The notes: generated by a model from the sequence alone, not told the origin. Shown: positions 13,801 to 23,872, counted from the first letter of the stretch. The stretch is 64,000 nucleotides of DNA from Holothuria scabra (GCA_037179385.1 CM074193.1:7957547-8021546); one strand, 5' to 3'. A program made the numbers and translations.

Positions 13801-16800
13801 AGCTCATATTAATTATGGAGTGCAAATCAGAAATTGCCTTGTAAAATGGTCAATTTTTGACGGATTTTTGATGGGAATTGCGGCTACTTTCTTAATTTTT
13901 GATACCTCAGATATACCATTTTGTCATTTTCATGTCACACAACCTTTAAACAGCACACCCTGTTTTCAGCAGTGCACAGACAGACCAATGCAGTGTACAG
14001 TTCCTTGGTGCATTGCTCCTTGATATATATGTTGCCATGACTTTTTGTTGGACAACCCTGAAGAGAGAAGTTTATACACAAAATATTTACCAACTGTTGC
14101 TTTTGTGAATACCTTTCAGGAAAGATACATTGAGTAAGTCAGATGTTGAAAAGTTTTTGTTTATAAAAAGTCTTTGTGAAGCCAGTCCCTTGTTTTAGCT
14201 TGAATTATTACAACTGGTTGAAGTGAAAGGTTAAAATCATCAGTTTCAAGGGTGATATTGATGGTAGTGTTTGTAACTGTGATGTAGTATTTGAGAGTGA
14301 ACTCAGATTCATATCAGAGTTAGTAGGAATCATACTTGTCACTTCAACTGGGAAGGCAAGGACTCCATGGAAAACCATTTCTTAAGATGGTAAGAAATAT
14401 TTCTGCAAAGAACTGGGGAAAACTCTTCAAAATTTTTTTCAAAAGGATGTGAAGAAACCATACAAATTTGCCATCACACAGGGCATGTGCATCATTGTAT
14501 ATTAAATGATTTAATTTTCTTTATTACATCAGATGGTGTCTTACTGGCTGCTGATTACTCTCAACTTGAGCTTCGTATACTTGCACACCTATCCCAAGAT
14601 GCTAAGTTGATCCGCATTCTGAATTCAGATGGTGATGTCTTCAAACAGATTGCTGCTCAATGGAAAAACGTGGATGAGAAAACTGTAACAGATCAGCAAA
14701 GACAGGAGGCTAAGCAGGTAGGGAATCAATTGACCAATTGGGAAATGTTTGTGTGCAATGCATTATGGATATCTTCTTCACAACAGTAACAGGACCAGGC
14801 TTGGGGTAATCGTAATCAGCAATCGTAATCCATTGCAATCGATTACACATTTTGAAGTAGTTAATTGTAATCCCAAACAATTACTTTTGTGAAAATCGCA
14901 AAGTAATTGCAATTGTAATCGATTACAGTGGCAAAGTAATGGCAATCGTGGTTTCATTTCTGATTACATTGTTGAATTGAACAAAGAAGTAAAGTTACTA
15001 AATGATTGTTTCAGTGCTTGGTTCTTCTGTTAGAATGACAAAATTTAATTGTCCCTCTTTCTTGGATGTTCCAGCTAAAAATGAGTGAGAAGGGCATAGG
15101 TTCAATAATCTCTACTTTAGGAGGACTTGGTTCTGTCCAGGCTTATCTAGAGCAATGTCCATGGCCTTTTTTCCAGTTGTGGGAACTGGATTGTTTTGCC
15201 TACTACATTGTTTATGTGAAAAGAAAATGTAATCACAATTGCAATCATGATTACTCTGCAATGTAATCGCAATCGTAATCAATTACTTTCAATGTTAGCT
15301 GTAATCGTAATCATAATCGCAATCATAAAATATGAAGTAATCACAGTCGTAATGGATTACATTGAGATGTAATCGCCCCAAGCCTGAACAGGACCTTCTT
15401 GGCAGTTATGAATTCAGTACACTATGTACTTTAACAGTACAACCCAGGTGAATAAATGTTCCATGGGTAGACATGTATCGTGCCAGCATAAGTACATACA
15501 TAGACGAAAGGGTACTCTTGAAGTCTTGCTTAAATCAGAAGTGCTGAATTCCTAATTACTCTATTTATTTACCTTTGTTCTTTAAGTTAATCTGGAGAAT
15601 ACAGTCCTGGTGAGGAATGACTAAGAGGGTTGCCAAGCAATTGATTTTTGTTAATTCTTTGAGTTGTCATTAAGTATATGTACTTTAAAAGAGTGAAAGA
15701 GAGAAATTCAAGAAGCTTATTCCAAATCATGTTTTGATTTTTACTTTAGAATTTTCTCTTTTTTTTTTCAAGATTTGTTATGGTATGATTTATGGAATTG
15801 GTGCAAGAGCTCTCAGTGAACAGCTTGAAATCAGTGAAGAGGATGCTGCGTGCTTCATGGAAACCTTCCGTGATCAGTACAAAGGTAAAACAGTTGCTGA
15901 ATATTTCCCTTCAACATGTAGAATTATGTGACTTTATAGAAACTTTGATGTGAACAAATTTAAGTTTAGAAAATGCTTCTTTCATGTAAGGTAGTGCATA
16001 ATTTATATGGTGGCTTTGAATACAAGCAAACTTTATAAAGAAAAAGTTTGCATTTGATATTTTTAAGACTTTTTTTTATAAAGTATGTCCGCATTGCATG
16101 TCATTCTACAACATTTTCACTTATGGCAATTTTATTACCATGAAACCTTTCATCATTGTAATATTGCTTCCCACCCCTCATTACCCATTTTCTACCCACC
16201 CACCAACCCTGATCAGCTGTCTTTCTGTAATTGAATTTTTACCCTGATGATGAAGGAGACTGAATTTGCTAAAAGCTGATTCTTGTTTATAAAATTGAAA
16301 AAATACTGTTCTTTAAAACAGCAGTCATTTACTTTACAGGAATGAAATCTTACATCAAAGAAGTTGTTGAAAAGTGTCGGAAGTCTGGTTATGTGGAAAC
16401 AGTGTCAGGACGGAAGCGTTACCTGCCCTCTATCAATCACTCCAACACAGCAGCTCGTAATCATGCAGAGCGTCAAGCAGTTAATACAACCATACAGGGA
16501 TCAGCTGCAGATCTGGTTAAAACTGCTATGGTGAAACTTCAGCAGAAATTTGCAACAAAATTCCCACCAACAAATGTTTCACATCGACATAAAGATAAGA
16601 ATTTATTTGGTAAGTTGGCTATGATTGAGATGGGACTTCTCCTCCAGTTCTCTTTCAGCTCATTCAATTTTATGATTATGTCAGAGAAGGACTGGTAATC
16701 ACAAGTTTTGTGCAATGCAAACTTTGCTCTGAAGCTGTTGACCGGCTACACGGTCAAGTGGTAAGAGCATTAGACTTGCAGTCAAGAGTTTGAGTCTTGG

Positions 16801-17529
16801 TGGGGTCGTACCAAAGATTTTAAAAATGGGACCTACTGCCATTGTGCTTGTTGCTCAGCATAAGCAGTGGAGTACAGAAAACAAATCAGTGAGTCACAAC
16901 TGGAAAAAGGCTGTGGTCAGATGGACTTAACCCAATTGGTTAGAAACTGGGCTGTAAAACTCTCACTACAGCTGCTACATTGCATTGATGTATCTACTGC
17001 AAACTGAATACATGTAGCCAATATGATGACAACAGAAGACCCAAATTCTCAATGAGTTTCCTTGTGTAAGTTGAGTGTTCTAGTTAGATCATTAGAATCA
17101 AACTAACAGTTTCAACTAACTGAAAGAAAAGATAATCTTGAAATCATGTCTATTTGATAGTATACTATAATTGATCGAGATTGGCATCTCCCTTTTACAG
17201 AGAGTTAATAGACAGAGCATCTTCTGGCTATGGAAGCCTTAAGGATTAATCTTTCCTGATTCGTTTTAAAAGTTTCCATCTTTTATTTTTCAGTTTCTCA
17301 CTCAAAACGCCAAACAAGACGCTCTCAGATGACTCCGGTAGGTCAGCAAGGTGCATATCTGGTTTTACAACTACATGATGAACTCATTTATGAGGTACAC
17401 AAAGATGACCTAGATACTGTCATACAATTAGTTAAAAAAGAAATGGAATTAGCTATGACCCTTCTTGTCAAACTGCCCGTAAAGATCAAAGTCGGTCCTA
17501 CTTGGGGAAGTCTTTCAGAAGTTCCTTGA
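2..17529 (+). CDS. POLQ: DNA polymerase theta, C-terminal half (13 exons, 5' end outside window)
   Basis: Family-A polymerase of theta-mediated end joining, acting in the nucleus on resected double-strand breaks. Coding exons: 2-1811, 2315-2446, 2741-2898, 4554-4707, 7258-7418, 8121-8300, 8684-8861, 10256-10390, 11087-11335, 14533-14717, 15773-15884, 16340-16609, 17294-17529. Together they give 3960 bases, exactly 1320 codons with the TGA, and phases agree at every GT-AG junction. Residues 1 to ~570 are acidic, Ser/Lys-rich, low-complexity central region; ~580-800 match the inactive exonuclease-like domain; ~800-1319 are the polymerase. Visible motifs: A (DYSQLELRILAHLS), O-helix (QAKQICYGMIYGIG), B region (RQAVNTTIQGSAADLVK) and C (QLHDELIYEV, with the catalytic Asp-Glu). 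Theta-type insertions at three loop positions separate it from polymerase nu. The helicase half must lie to the left of the window. No frameshift or premature stop was seen. Confidence 0.97.
1937..2049. mobile_element. Short hairpin MITE in POLQ intron
   Basis: Inverted arms of ~37 bp, TTCCACAAAGAGTTACGCAC against its complement at 2013-2042 with one mismatch in the core, flanked by GGGGCCC/GGCCCTC ends and a ~40-bp loop. No coding capacity. A CA or TCA flanks both sides, perhaps a short target duplication. Confidence 0.8.
2315..2446 (+). CDS. POLQ: POLQ exon: exonuclease-like domain, first part
   Basis: Acceptor CTATAG before 2315, donor GTACAA at 2447, phase 1 in and out. Encodes the segment with LLITGLAVSWGAKDAYFISF, which corresponds to the first beta strands of the exonuclease-like fold in human POLQ. 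Confidence 0.93.
2741..2898 (+). CDS. POLQ: POLQ exon: exonuclease-like domain, second part
   Basis: Strong acceptor TTTTTTGCAG and donor GTAAGT, phase 1 in and 0 out. Encodes 53 residues ending VCKVGFDIKEQ, aligned by position with the human POLQ stretch before the conserved DPKVA motif. Confidence 0.92.
3081..3480. repeat. 115-bp tandem repeat, ~3.5 copies
   Basis: Units begin AGTTTTAAGTCAATGTA at 3081, 3197, 3312 and 3427 (periods 116, 115, 115). Copies differ by a few substitutions and short indels. Intronic, not coding. Confidence 0.9.
3481..4553. other. POLQ intron remainder, nothing recognised
   Basis: About 1.07 kb of AT-rich intron. I see no exon-like frame with splice sites and no terminal inverted repeats. 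Confidence 0.5.
4554..4707 (+). CDS. POLQ: POLQ exon: exonuclease-like domain with DPKVAHWLLDP
   Basis: Acceptor CAACACAG, donor GTAAGT at 4708, phase 0 in and 1 out. The 20-residue reading limit of the usual ORF scan hides it because it has no early ATG. It contains IEDPKVAHWLLDP, nearly identical to vertebrate POLQ. Confidence 0.93.
5651..7189. mobile_element. Composite palindromic element in POLQ intron
   Basis: Two 165-bp cores, 5651-5815 and 7025-7189, are nearly identical in direct orientation. Each core is itself an imperfect palindrome with ends ACAATCCTTGACAAAA. The 16 bp just inside each core (5816-5831 and 7009-7024) are a perfect inverted pair. The outer core ends carry CTTG/CAAG and the inner ends CTCG/CGAG. 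The 1.2 kb between has no recognisable protein and is richer in C/G runs than the surrounding intron. Confidence 0.8.
7258..7418 (+). CDS. POLQ: POLQ exon: end of exonuclease-like domain, start of polymerase thumb
   Basis: Acceptor TATCACAG, donor GTGAGC at 7419, phase 1 in and 0 out. Encodes SVVLLDLMETLKVKLKESDL and the helix that follows, matching the human segment ahead of the ALLELNGIGF motif. Confidence 0.92.
7419..8120. other. POLQ intron, nothing recognised
   Basis: Ordinary AT-rich intron with no repeat or gene signal that I can support. Confidence 0.5.
8121..8300 (+). CDS. POLQ: POLQ exon: thumb entry, LNGIGFSPEEC
   Basis: Acceptor TTTTCTAG, donor GTATTG at 8301, phase 0 on both sides. 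Encodes 60 residues with LNGIGFSPEEC and EEQAYQLAGRSFSLTSPDD, highly conserved in POLQ. Confidence 0.95.
8684..8861 (+). CDS. POLQ: POLQ exon: thumb with theta insertion 1
   Basis: Acceptor TTCCTTAG, donor GTGAGG at 8862, phase 0 in and 1 out. Starts VLYLELKLPPNGEVK and then carries a basic Gly/Arg-rich loop (KTLGGRGRGQ) at the position of theta-specific insertion 1 before HFSTCKEALEKIK. Confidence 0.95.
8862..10255. other. POLQ intron, nothing recognised
   Basis: 1.4 kb intron without inverted repeats, tandem repeats or exon-like frames that I can support. Confidence 0.5.
10256..10390 (+). CDS. POLQ: POLQ exon: GLILEWRK to QTHTATG
   Basis: Acceptor CTACCGTAG, donor GTAAAT at 10391, phase 1 on both sides. 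Contains LILEWRKLSMSLTKVVFPLQ and FPVYQTHTATG, the conserved segment that contacts the primer-template. Confidence 0.95.
10585..10790 (+). repeat. Dispersed repeat family B, copy 1
   Basis: Shares blocks such as GTAAGAGGCGACTAAAGGGA and CACATTTGTGTTGGTGTG with an inverted copy at 45050-45255 and a fragment at 29680-29745. Probably a retroposon tail; the class is unknown. Confidence 0.6.
11087..11335 (+). CDS. POLQ: POLQ exon: DPNIQSIPKDFE with theta insertion 2
   Basis: Acceptor ATAAAG (weak pyrimidine tract), donor GTGAGT at 11336, phase 1 on both sides. Opens GRVATVDPNIQSIPKDFEI, typical of A-family polymerases. A Lys/Asn-rich loop of about 45 residues follows at the theta insertion 2 site, then LRNAFLPF. 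Confidence 0.95.
11395..13300 (-). mobile_element. CR1/L2-like LINE fragment with reverse transcriptase
   Basis: A ~370-codon open frame (12975-11863) shows reverse-transcriptase motifs: PVPKKP, FDFSSAFNTI, GAPQG, KFADDTALIG and STYRYLGMVMD. The GAPQG block lacks about three residues usually present after it. Upstream, ASKAAGPDLLTPRVLKNCAN lies in the same frame. It connects to the linker region (13291-13049) only through a one-base frameshift near 13030. C-terminal sequence resumes at 11743-11525 (AATNRHKPAFIPHCINLFN). The 3' end at ~11400 has an AATAAA on the - strand. The endonuclease domain is missing. Inactive 5'-truncated copy inside a POLQ intron, antisense to it. Confidence 0.9.
13560..13950 (+). 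repeat. Dispersed repeat family D, copy 1
   Basis: Matches the complement of 20935-21305 over most of its length, with blocks CATTAATTATCTCT, AATTACTCATCAGA, GAGGTTGT and AAAGGATAACATTA. Non-coding and diverged. Confidence 0.65.
14533..14717 (+). CDS. POLQ: POLQ exon: polymerase motif A
   Basis: Acceptor TTACATCAG, donor GTAGGG at 14718, phase 1 in and 0 out. Contains motif A, LLAADYSQLELRILAHLS, whose Asp binds catalytic metal, and QQRQEAKQ leading into the O-helix. Confidence 0.97.
14796..15386. mobile_element. hAT-type non-autonomous transposon (MITE), 591 bp
   Basis: Terminal inverted repeats CAGGCTTGGGG at 14796-14806 and CCCCAAGCCTG at 15376-15386, flanked by a perfect 8-bp direct duplication AACAGGAC (14788-14795 and 15387-15394). 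The interior is dense in GTAATCG/CGATTAC words, so much of it can fold back. It lies in the intron between motif A and the O-helix exon of POLQ. An 8-bp duplication with CA..TG ends is the hAT hallmark. Confidence 0.92.
15773..15884 (+). CDS. POLQ: POLQ exon: O-helix ICYGMIYGIGA
   Basis: Acceptor with a T-rich tract ending TTTCAAG, donor GTAAAA at 15885, phase 0 in and 1 out. Encodes the fingers O-helix with the conserved Tyr-Gly pairs and LSEQLEISEEDAACFMETF. Confidence 0.96.
15885..16339. other. POLQ intron, nothing recognised
   Basis: Short intron, no feature seen. Confidence 0.5.
16340..16609 (+). CDS. POLQ: POLQ exon: GRKRYLP, motif B region, insertion 3 start
   Basis: Acceptor CTTTACAG, donor GTAAGT at 16610, phase 1 on both sides. 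Contains VSGRKRYLPSI and HAERQAVNTTIQGSAADLVK. It ends in a basic stretch (VSHRHKDKN) that starts theta insertion 3. Confidence 0.96.
16740..16970 (+). mobile_element. tRNA-derived SINE (family S1), copy 1
   Basis: Head resembles a tRNA (GGTCAAGTGGTAAGAGCA A-box-like, GAGTTTGAGTC degenerate B-box). The body with CCTACTGCCATTGTGC, CATAAGCAGTGGAGTA and GGCTGTAAAACTC is shared with copies at 29440, 54488, 55713 and 62274. Old copy in a POLQ intron. Confidence 0.8.
17294..17529 (+). CDS. POLQ: POLQ last exon: motif C and C-terminus
   Basis: Acceptor TTTATTTTTCAG; stop TGA at 17527-17529. Basic insertion-3 residues (SKRQTRRSQ) lead into motif C, QLHDELIYEV, with the two catalytic acids. The C-terminus KIKVGPTWGSLSEVP matches the human KVKIGASWGELKDF end in length and pattern. 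Confidence 0.97.
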
Positions 17530-17731
17530 TTCTTGAGTATTAACCCCATTATTTTGCTGCAGAACCATAATTCACCATTGCTACATGTGTATGGTACCGC
17601 TGCCAAAACCATGCATAGCGAAGGAGTCAATTCCCAAGAATCTCTACTACTGCATCCTGGAATAGTTCCATATAAACCTACAGTGTGTAGTTGTGTTTTG
17701 GACACAGAATAGGTTTGAGAAGGAGATGTTT

Positions 17732-18221
17732 TTACATGTGCATCCTCCTGGGCATAGTTGAATACAAGTACAGTGACCTCACGGACTTCCTTTACATGGA
17801 CAGAGCATAATACATGGTAGATTGAAGCTACCGTAGTGTGAGAAGAAGAGCACCAAGATGGCCATATGCTATCATTTTTGTGTGGAAGTTTGGACTTGCT
17901 CAAGTATATTCCCATATTTTGCAAGAAAGATGAAATATGTTTGAAATATGGCAAGGTTAGGTCAAAATCCCTTCACTTATTTCAGAAATATAATATTATT
18001 TACCCATTCAAGTTTAACTTTTGTTTAAAATATTACAGAGTCATCGTCAAATCAGATGATTTATAGGTTCACAGTGGCCATCTTGGTGCGCCTTTTTTGT
18101 CCTAGTCGGTGGCGACCAGCTACAGATACGACGTACATGTTACATGCTCTGTCCATGTATATACGTCCATGGGTGACCTCTGTACACAAATTTAGTATTC
18201 CCAGGACCTGCACATACGTAG
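17732..18221. repeat. Long imperfect inverted repeat after POLQ stop
   Basis: Arms about 17732-17870 and 18072-18221 pair in several blocks: CATGGACAGAGCAT with ATGCTCTGTCCATG, and GCACCAAGATGGCCA with TGGCCATCTTGGTGC, the latter perfect over 15 bp. Loop of ~200 bp. It lies 200-690 bp after the stop and before the first AATAAA, so it may be transcribed in the POLQ 3' UTR. Confidence 0.85.
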
Positions 18222-18340
18222 TGTGTAAAGGTAATATAATACATGGCTCTGTATGGTGGGGTGGATCTTGCTTAATAGCAAAAGGGTAAAGTATTTATCA
18301 GCTTTATGAACGATCATAATGAAGTCAAATATAAATCAGT

Positions 18341-18346
18341 AATAAA
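18341..18346 (+). terminator. Candidate POLQ polyadenylation signal
   Basis: This is the first AATAAA after the POLQ stop, about 810 bp downstream; further hexamers occur at 19400 and 21601. If it is used, the 3' UTR would contain the inverted repeat at 17732-18221. Variant signals could be used instead. Confidence 0.3.
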
Positions 18347-18349
18347 AGC

Positions 18350-19941
18350 TTTGAATTGACATATTTTATGGAATTAAAATTTTCTTTATAATTGTTAAAG
18401 TGACATTGTTATAACCTGGAGTGAAACCAGTCAACAACACAGTGACTGAAGTATCATTTACATCAAGAGTGTTGGATTTGTTACTTGAAGTCAAGTGGCA
18501 TTTTTAAAGCAACTTATGCTTTGTATTTATGACAACATTCAAATCCATATATTTTAAAAAATGCAAACTGAATAGAACTTTGTTTACATTAAATAGTATG
18601 CTGATTTATAATTAGTCATGTCCATCACAATAATTGAAGTACAGTGCCACAGATATTTGTGTTATAAAGAGTGCAGTCAGTTGAATTTGCATTACCTCTA
18701 TTGTATGAAAGAATGAGGTGAAATGTTAGTCATATTAACAAGAATTGAAATGAAAGTGTCACTTAAATTTATTTACTCAGATATAAATAGTAAAATTACC
18801 TGACATCTTTATAGTCAAGTGGAATGCACTGATAATGCACCGACAATTACACAAGGTACATATACCATATCAGTCAACCTTCCTTATTCTGTAAAAATTA
18901 AATTGACCTATTACATTGAATAATTACTATATTTCACTTGGAAAAGTGAGGTACACATTGAATTAACAGATACAAGGTGCACAGCAAGTAAAAATTGTTT
19001 GTATACGGGTAAAGTATGATTTAAAATGTATGTTAGTAAGTTATCACTGAACTTACGGTTAATTAAGAATGAATTGCTGTCACTCAGTCACTCAGATGAA
19101 TTATTTTGTAAATTTGCTATAACTGAAGGACCACTTGATGTCACTGAAATAAATTTAAGTAATTATTTCACTCAGGGTATATTTCTGAATCAAGTGTGAA
19201 AGTAGGCCTAGTTCTATCCCTTGTCTGCTGCTCTCATAGAGCTAGTGTTGCCTAAATCATACTCAGATTATTAATCTAGCTCCAGTGTCCATTTATTGTC
19301 ACTGATGGAAATTTTGACATAGATTTATGACACTTTTTACTCAAGGGTGAAGAGTTAGGTGACTTAACTGTTAAGTAATGTGTTGCCCAATTTTTCATTA
19401 ATAAAATTCAGGTTTTCATTGCAATTGACTTTTGTTTAGTTGCAGAGGACAAAAAATATTCACTTTTGTACAAAACAAAAAAATTTGGGTCTCAGTTATA
19501 TGGCTATTAGAAGCATGCAAATCTGCAATATTTTTATCCTTGGTTCTTTTGTAGCATTGTTTGTATAATGTGTGTAGAAATAAGAGAATAATCTTAGGGG
19601 GACTGTTCTGGGAGGGGGGAATATATCTGCATAGTTTGGACTACAATGGGCTATACCAAAATGGGGTTTGAGAAGGGGATGCTTTAAAGTGGGGGTGTCA
19701 ATGGGAACAATAAGAATAAGTGTCAATGCAAAGTTTGAAAAATTCTTGGCTATGTGTGTTTATTCAAAAATGATATGCAATTTTTGAATCTTTATATTGA
19801 AGAAATGTTCATTATTTCCATCCAATTTTGTATCCTTTTATATTCAATTTATATTTTTAAATTTACATGAATCTTTTGTGAATGAGCCAAAATGTTTGCA
19901 AGATGTTGGAAACTTTTTTTCTGTGCTTCCTTAGTATCTAT
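18350..19941. other. Intergenic, nothing recognised
   Basis: AT-rich, with only short frames and no splice-supported exon. It may include distal POLQ 3' UTR. Confidence 0.5.
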
Positions 19942-19949
19942 GCAATGGC

Positions 19950-20221
19950 CAGGGTTGTAGCTACGGAGGGCAGCGCTGGGCAGCCCCACCCAGCACTTGA
20001 TAGTACCATCGAGCACTCCAGGCAAACACAAATCTCCCTGCCTACCACAAATCTACCCACCGAAACATAAAACTAGCCCAAAATTTACTCCACAAATTCA
20101 AATGAGGGGAAAATGTTAAATTAATGGCTGAAAAATGGGGTAAATACTATGGGACAGGGTGAGCCACCTTTGCCAGATCAGACAATTACCCAGCACTCAA
20201 ATATGGCTAGCTACAATCCTG
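19950..20221. mobile_element. hAT-type MITE, 272 bp
   Basis: Ends CAGGGTTGTAGCTA (19950) and its near complement TAGCTACAATCCTG (to 20221), with a perfect 8-bp duplication GCAATGGC at 19942-19949 and 20222-20229. No coding capacity. Its TIR differs from the hAT-type element at 14796, so it is a different family. Confidence 0.93.
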
Positions 20222-20934
20222 GCAATGGCAGATCATCCTAGTGTGTGGCGAGCTACCAGCCGTATGTACGAGTGACGGCTGGTATCATTGTGTATGTGAT
20301 GACAGATCAGGCATCTTTTCCAGTGTACATTTGACTTTGCAGTACCAATTTAAGGAGAAGAATTAAAGCTTTTTGTTGATACTGAAACAATGTAATCTAT
20401 AATTGTAATATATATGTCAAAGGTCGTACTACCGTCTACTTTCAGTAAAGATACAAAACTAAATCAACTGTGTTGTATCTCATATTTTGATCAGTTTTTT
20501 GGCATACTTATAAATTGGCAAAAATTTAGTTCAGCATTGTGCCAAATGTGGCTTTTAAATATTTTTGAGTTTAAAATGGTCTTGCAGGAGCAACAACTAA
20601 CAGGAGTGCTACCTTGGTGCTCTTGTCAGTGTATATTGTATATGTGTGCAATATTGCACACATAGGTTCAATTTTGCAATTTTACATTATATAGTGAAAA
20701 AATTGTTAAGATTTCATAATGATGATAATGGTGAAGCTTTCTTTATGCTTTGAAATTTTGTTAATGTCACTTTTTTTTTTGAAAATGGAAGTTTAAGTAC
20801 TCACCCATAAAACAGTTATCTGTATGTAGGTTGTGGTGACTGCCTAAATTTGACCAACTGTCATTGGTATGCCAAGAAAACTTAACAGGTTTGGAAAAAT
20901 TTGTTGAATTTCAGGAACCAACTCAGTGAGCCAC

Positions 20935-21305
20935 TTTAAAAGGTATGGTGACATGAAAATGACAAAATTGGGTATTTGATGTGAAAAGCATTAAAAACCA
21001 TGAAAATAGCCTTAAATTCCCATCAAAATTCATTAAATATTGACCATTTTATGGGGTAATTTCTAATTTGCACTTTATCATGCATAAACAGGAGCTTATA
21101 TGTGCAAATCTTTTGCTGTCAAGAGAGGGACATGGCTAATGTTATCCTTTGTTTTAACAACCTCCATTTCAAGGGAATGTATCACAATTTAGTTTGGAAG
21201 TTAATAAAGATTCCTTGAACACCATCAATATCACTTGCCAAATTGTCAACTATCTCTGATGAGTAATTCAGAGATAATTAATGTAGAGTTAACAAAAGAA
21301 ATGTC
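20935..21305 (-). repeat. Dispersed repeat family D, copy 2
   Basis: Inverted relative to 13560-13950. Followed at 21405-21460 by an impure GATA/GACA-rich simple repeat. Confidence 0.65.
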
Positions 21306-21539
21306 AACACTGTAAGACAGTCCACTTCATTATTTTTGCTTAAGCAAGTTATTCCAAAAACATTCAAAATTTTGAAGAGGTTCATCTTGAGAACAGTACA
21401 GAACAGTATAGATAGATGGATAGACAGAGGGATGGACAGAAGGACGGACAGAGCGAAGGTGGCAGATCACAATTGCTCAAACAGCTCTTTGAGCTGGTTG
21501 GAGCTTATAATGGGGATAGTTTGTCTGGGATGAGAGTAC

Positions 21540-23870
21540 AGTGTCTTGAAGAACTCTTAAATGATGACAAAAGAGAGGTGATAAAGTAAATATTCGTTGT
21601 AATAAAATTTTATAAAATATACAAAGGAAAGGCACTTTGTTTTTTTTATGGCACCTGAATACTCTGAACCAGAAGTTACAAGTAAGTACTTAACATATTA
21701 ATGGACTTATGAATATGCTCACTGAATACTACATGATTTCCATAACTCTGCATTTACATAATTGTATGCAAAAAATCATTGTTCAAAAATGCCAAAAGTA
21801 ATTAAATCTGGTTGTACACATTAATATCACAGAATTTAAAATCTGCTTGCATAGAAAAACTTTTATTTCACCACAGAGTATGCATGACCTTCAATTGTAT
21901 TAACAGCTAAGTTTAATATGTATCTCTCTTAATTTAAAATAGCCAAACATTTGTATCTCAAAACAGCTTACAAATTTTAGGTCACCTCTCATTACAATGT
22001 CCTCCTATTAGTCTTGAAAATCCATTTAAAGATGCCCTTTTGTACATCCTTGACATGATACCTCCATGTAACAAAATAGAGTTGTAGATTAAATAGAAAG
22101 ATAGGTTGTTATGGAAACAAAAGATTGCATAACACTAACTCTAGAATATACAGTGACCTAGATGTATGATAGTGGTGAGACACCATAAATTTCAAACCAG
22201 ACTCTACAGCCTTGAACGGATCAATAAGCTCCATGTACTTTTCAGTCCTCTTGACTCTCTCACAAAGAGCTGTTCCACAAAACCAAACAGAAACTCCTGA
22301 AGTAGTTTTGCCTTCCAAGGATGCTACGCTGAGAGGAAAAGCAGATTTTTCAATAATACCTCAACTTTTCAAATTTCATTTTAAGAAACCAAGAATCAAA
22401 ACTTTTCTGCATTACAAATTCCATTTTTAGCAAAGATGTTCAACCTTGAAAAAAAAAATCAGAGAATTTGAGTGCTTGCCCCCTGGCATTGATGTGAGGG
22501 GGTGAATTATTGTGAGGTGGCAAGAGCAATTTTTGCCTGAATAATGGCACCATTTATCATGTTTTACCCACATGGAGCCCCCCTTGTAGCACCACCTTGT
22601 ACCCCTATGCTCCCCAGAAGAAAGTCTACTTATGCCCCTTCTTACATTATAGGTGAGGCTTGTTGTTATTACCTTTTGGCAACCCCTGACCCTCATCATC
22701 CATTCTTTTGAATGCTAACCAGTCTCTTACGATGTTAAATTGCTACTATATACATAGTGTGTAAAGTAAAATGTTACACTTGCACTAACTGTTATTACCA
22801 CTTACACTACCTGGCAGATAAAATATCTCCTTTTGATACTTATTGAAATTAATGATGATTAAAGACTTAAAGAACCAAGATAATTTTTCCTGCAAATCAA
22901 GGCAAAATCTTTTTTTTCAAATATAAAGTGGCCAACCAACTGGCTTTCATACAAAAATAGTACTTCAGTCATCAAGGTTAATGTATGAAAGAAACATCTT
23001 TGAAATCTTTTAGACATAATTTCTAAAGGATTGTTTCAGTTAAAGGGAAAATATTGAAAAAATTCTTAGTGAACCTTTCAACAAACAACAAAGAATTTCA
23101 TACATAAAATTAGACAGAGCTTTTAGTCTTGTTGAGTACACAAATGCTGGATATGAACACAAGATGATTTTCAAATTCTCTAAAAACTCGAGTACTATGC
23201 GGAAGAAAACGAGAAATTTGGGGAGATTTTCACAGCAGTTTACACAAAGCATTGATACATTCCTCCATCCAACAGATCCTACTATCAACACTTTTCAAAC
23301 ACATGGCAAAATTTATCTTAAATGTATGTCTGTAGTTATGATCTCCTACTACACAGGGAGGCAGATGTGGTTCAGTAACTGATGATTAAGTCTAACAAAC
23401 AGAATTCATTAATTGCAATATTTAATATGATTATGCCACATATTTATTCCTTTTCAGTTTCTAAATTGGTTAAAAAATTCTGTTCATGATAAGTTATTTT
23501 GTAATCTTATTAATAACATGCCTGACTTTTTCTGTCTGCATATCACATTATAATGATTGAGTATTAAATATATGGTTAAAGTGTGTCATTTATCCCAGAC
23601 CCATGAAATGCACTCATAATTTCAACTGTTCATTAACAGATATTAATTAGGGCTGTTCAACTGTGCAGCATTCAATCATTGGATTTCATTTTTTATCATG
23701 CATTGAACTGAGATCTAAATACTTCAAGCTGTCAATTAGTACTACAGAAAAACATTTTGCCAACAGACCTTTAAGTTTACCCTCAGTTATTTGAAAAGCA
23801 TTAAACATCTTGACACTTTCTGACTGCTATTGAAGTATTCCCCACTATCTCAAAGTGAGACTCACAGCCA
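21540..23870. other. Intergenic, no supported gene
   Basis: Contains several 60-90 codon frames but none with recognisable similarity. One - strand frame (22318-22109) follows an acceptor-like TTTTCCTCTCAG and is discussed as a weak finding. Confidence 0.45.
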
Positions 23871-23872
23871 CT

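Noticed and set aside
14533..17529. DNA polymerase nu instead of theta
   Set aside because: A long central region and theta-type insertions are present, and alignment by eye follows POLQ throughout.
17388..17954. 188-codon - strand frame
   Set aside because: Antisense to the last POLQ exon and the 3' inverted repeat; no similarity and no splice context.
22427..22699. 90-codon - frame
   Set aside because: No similarity and mixed simple-sequence composition; no acceptor or donor in phase.
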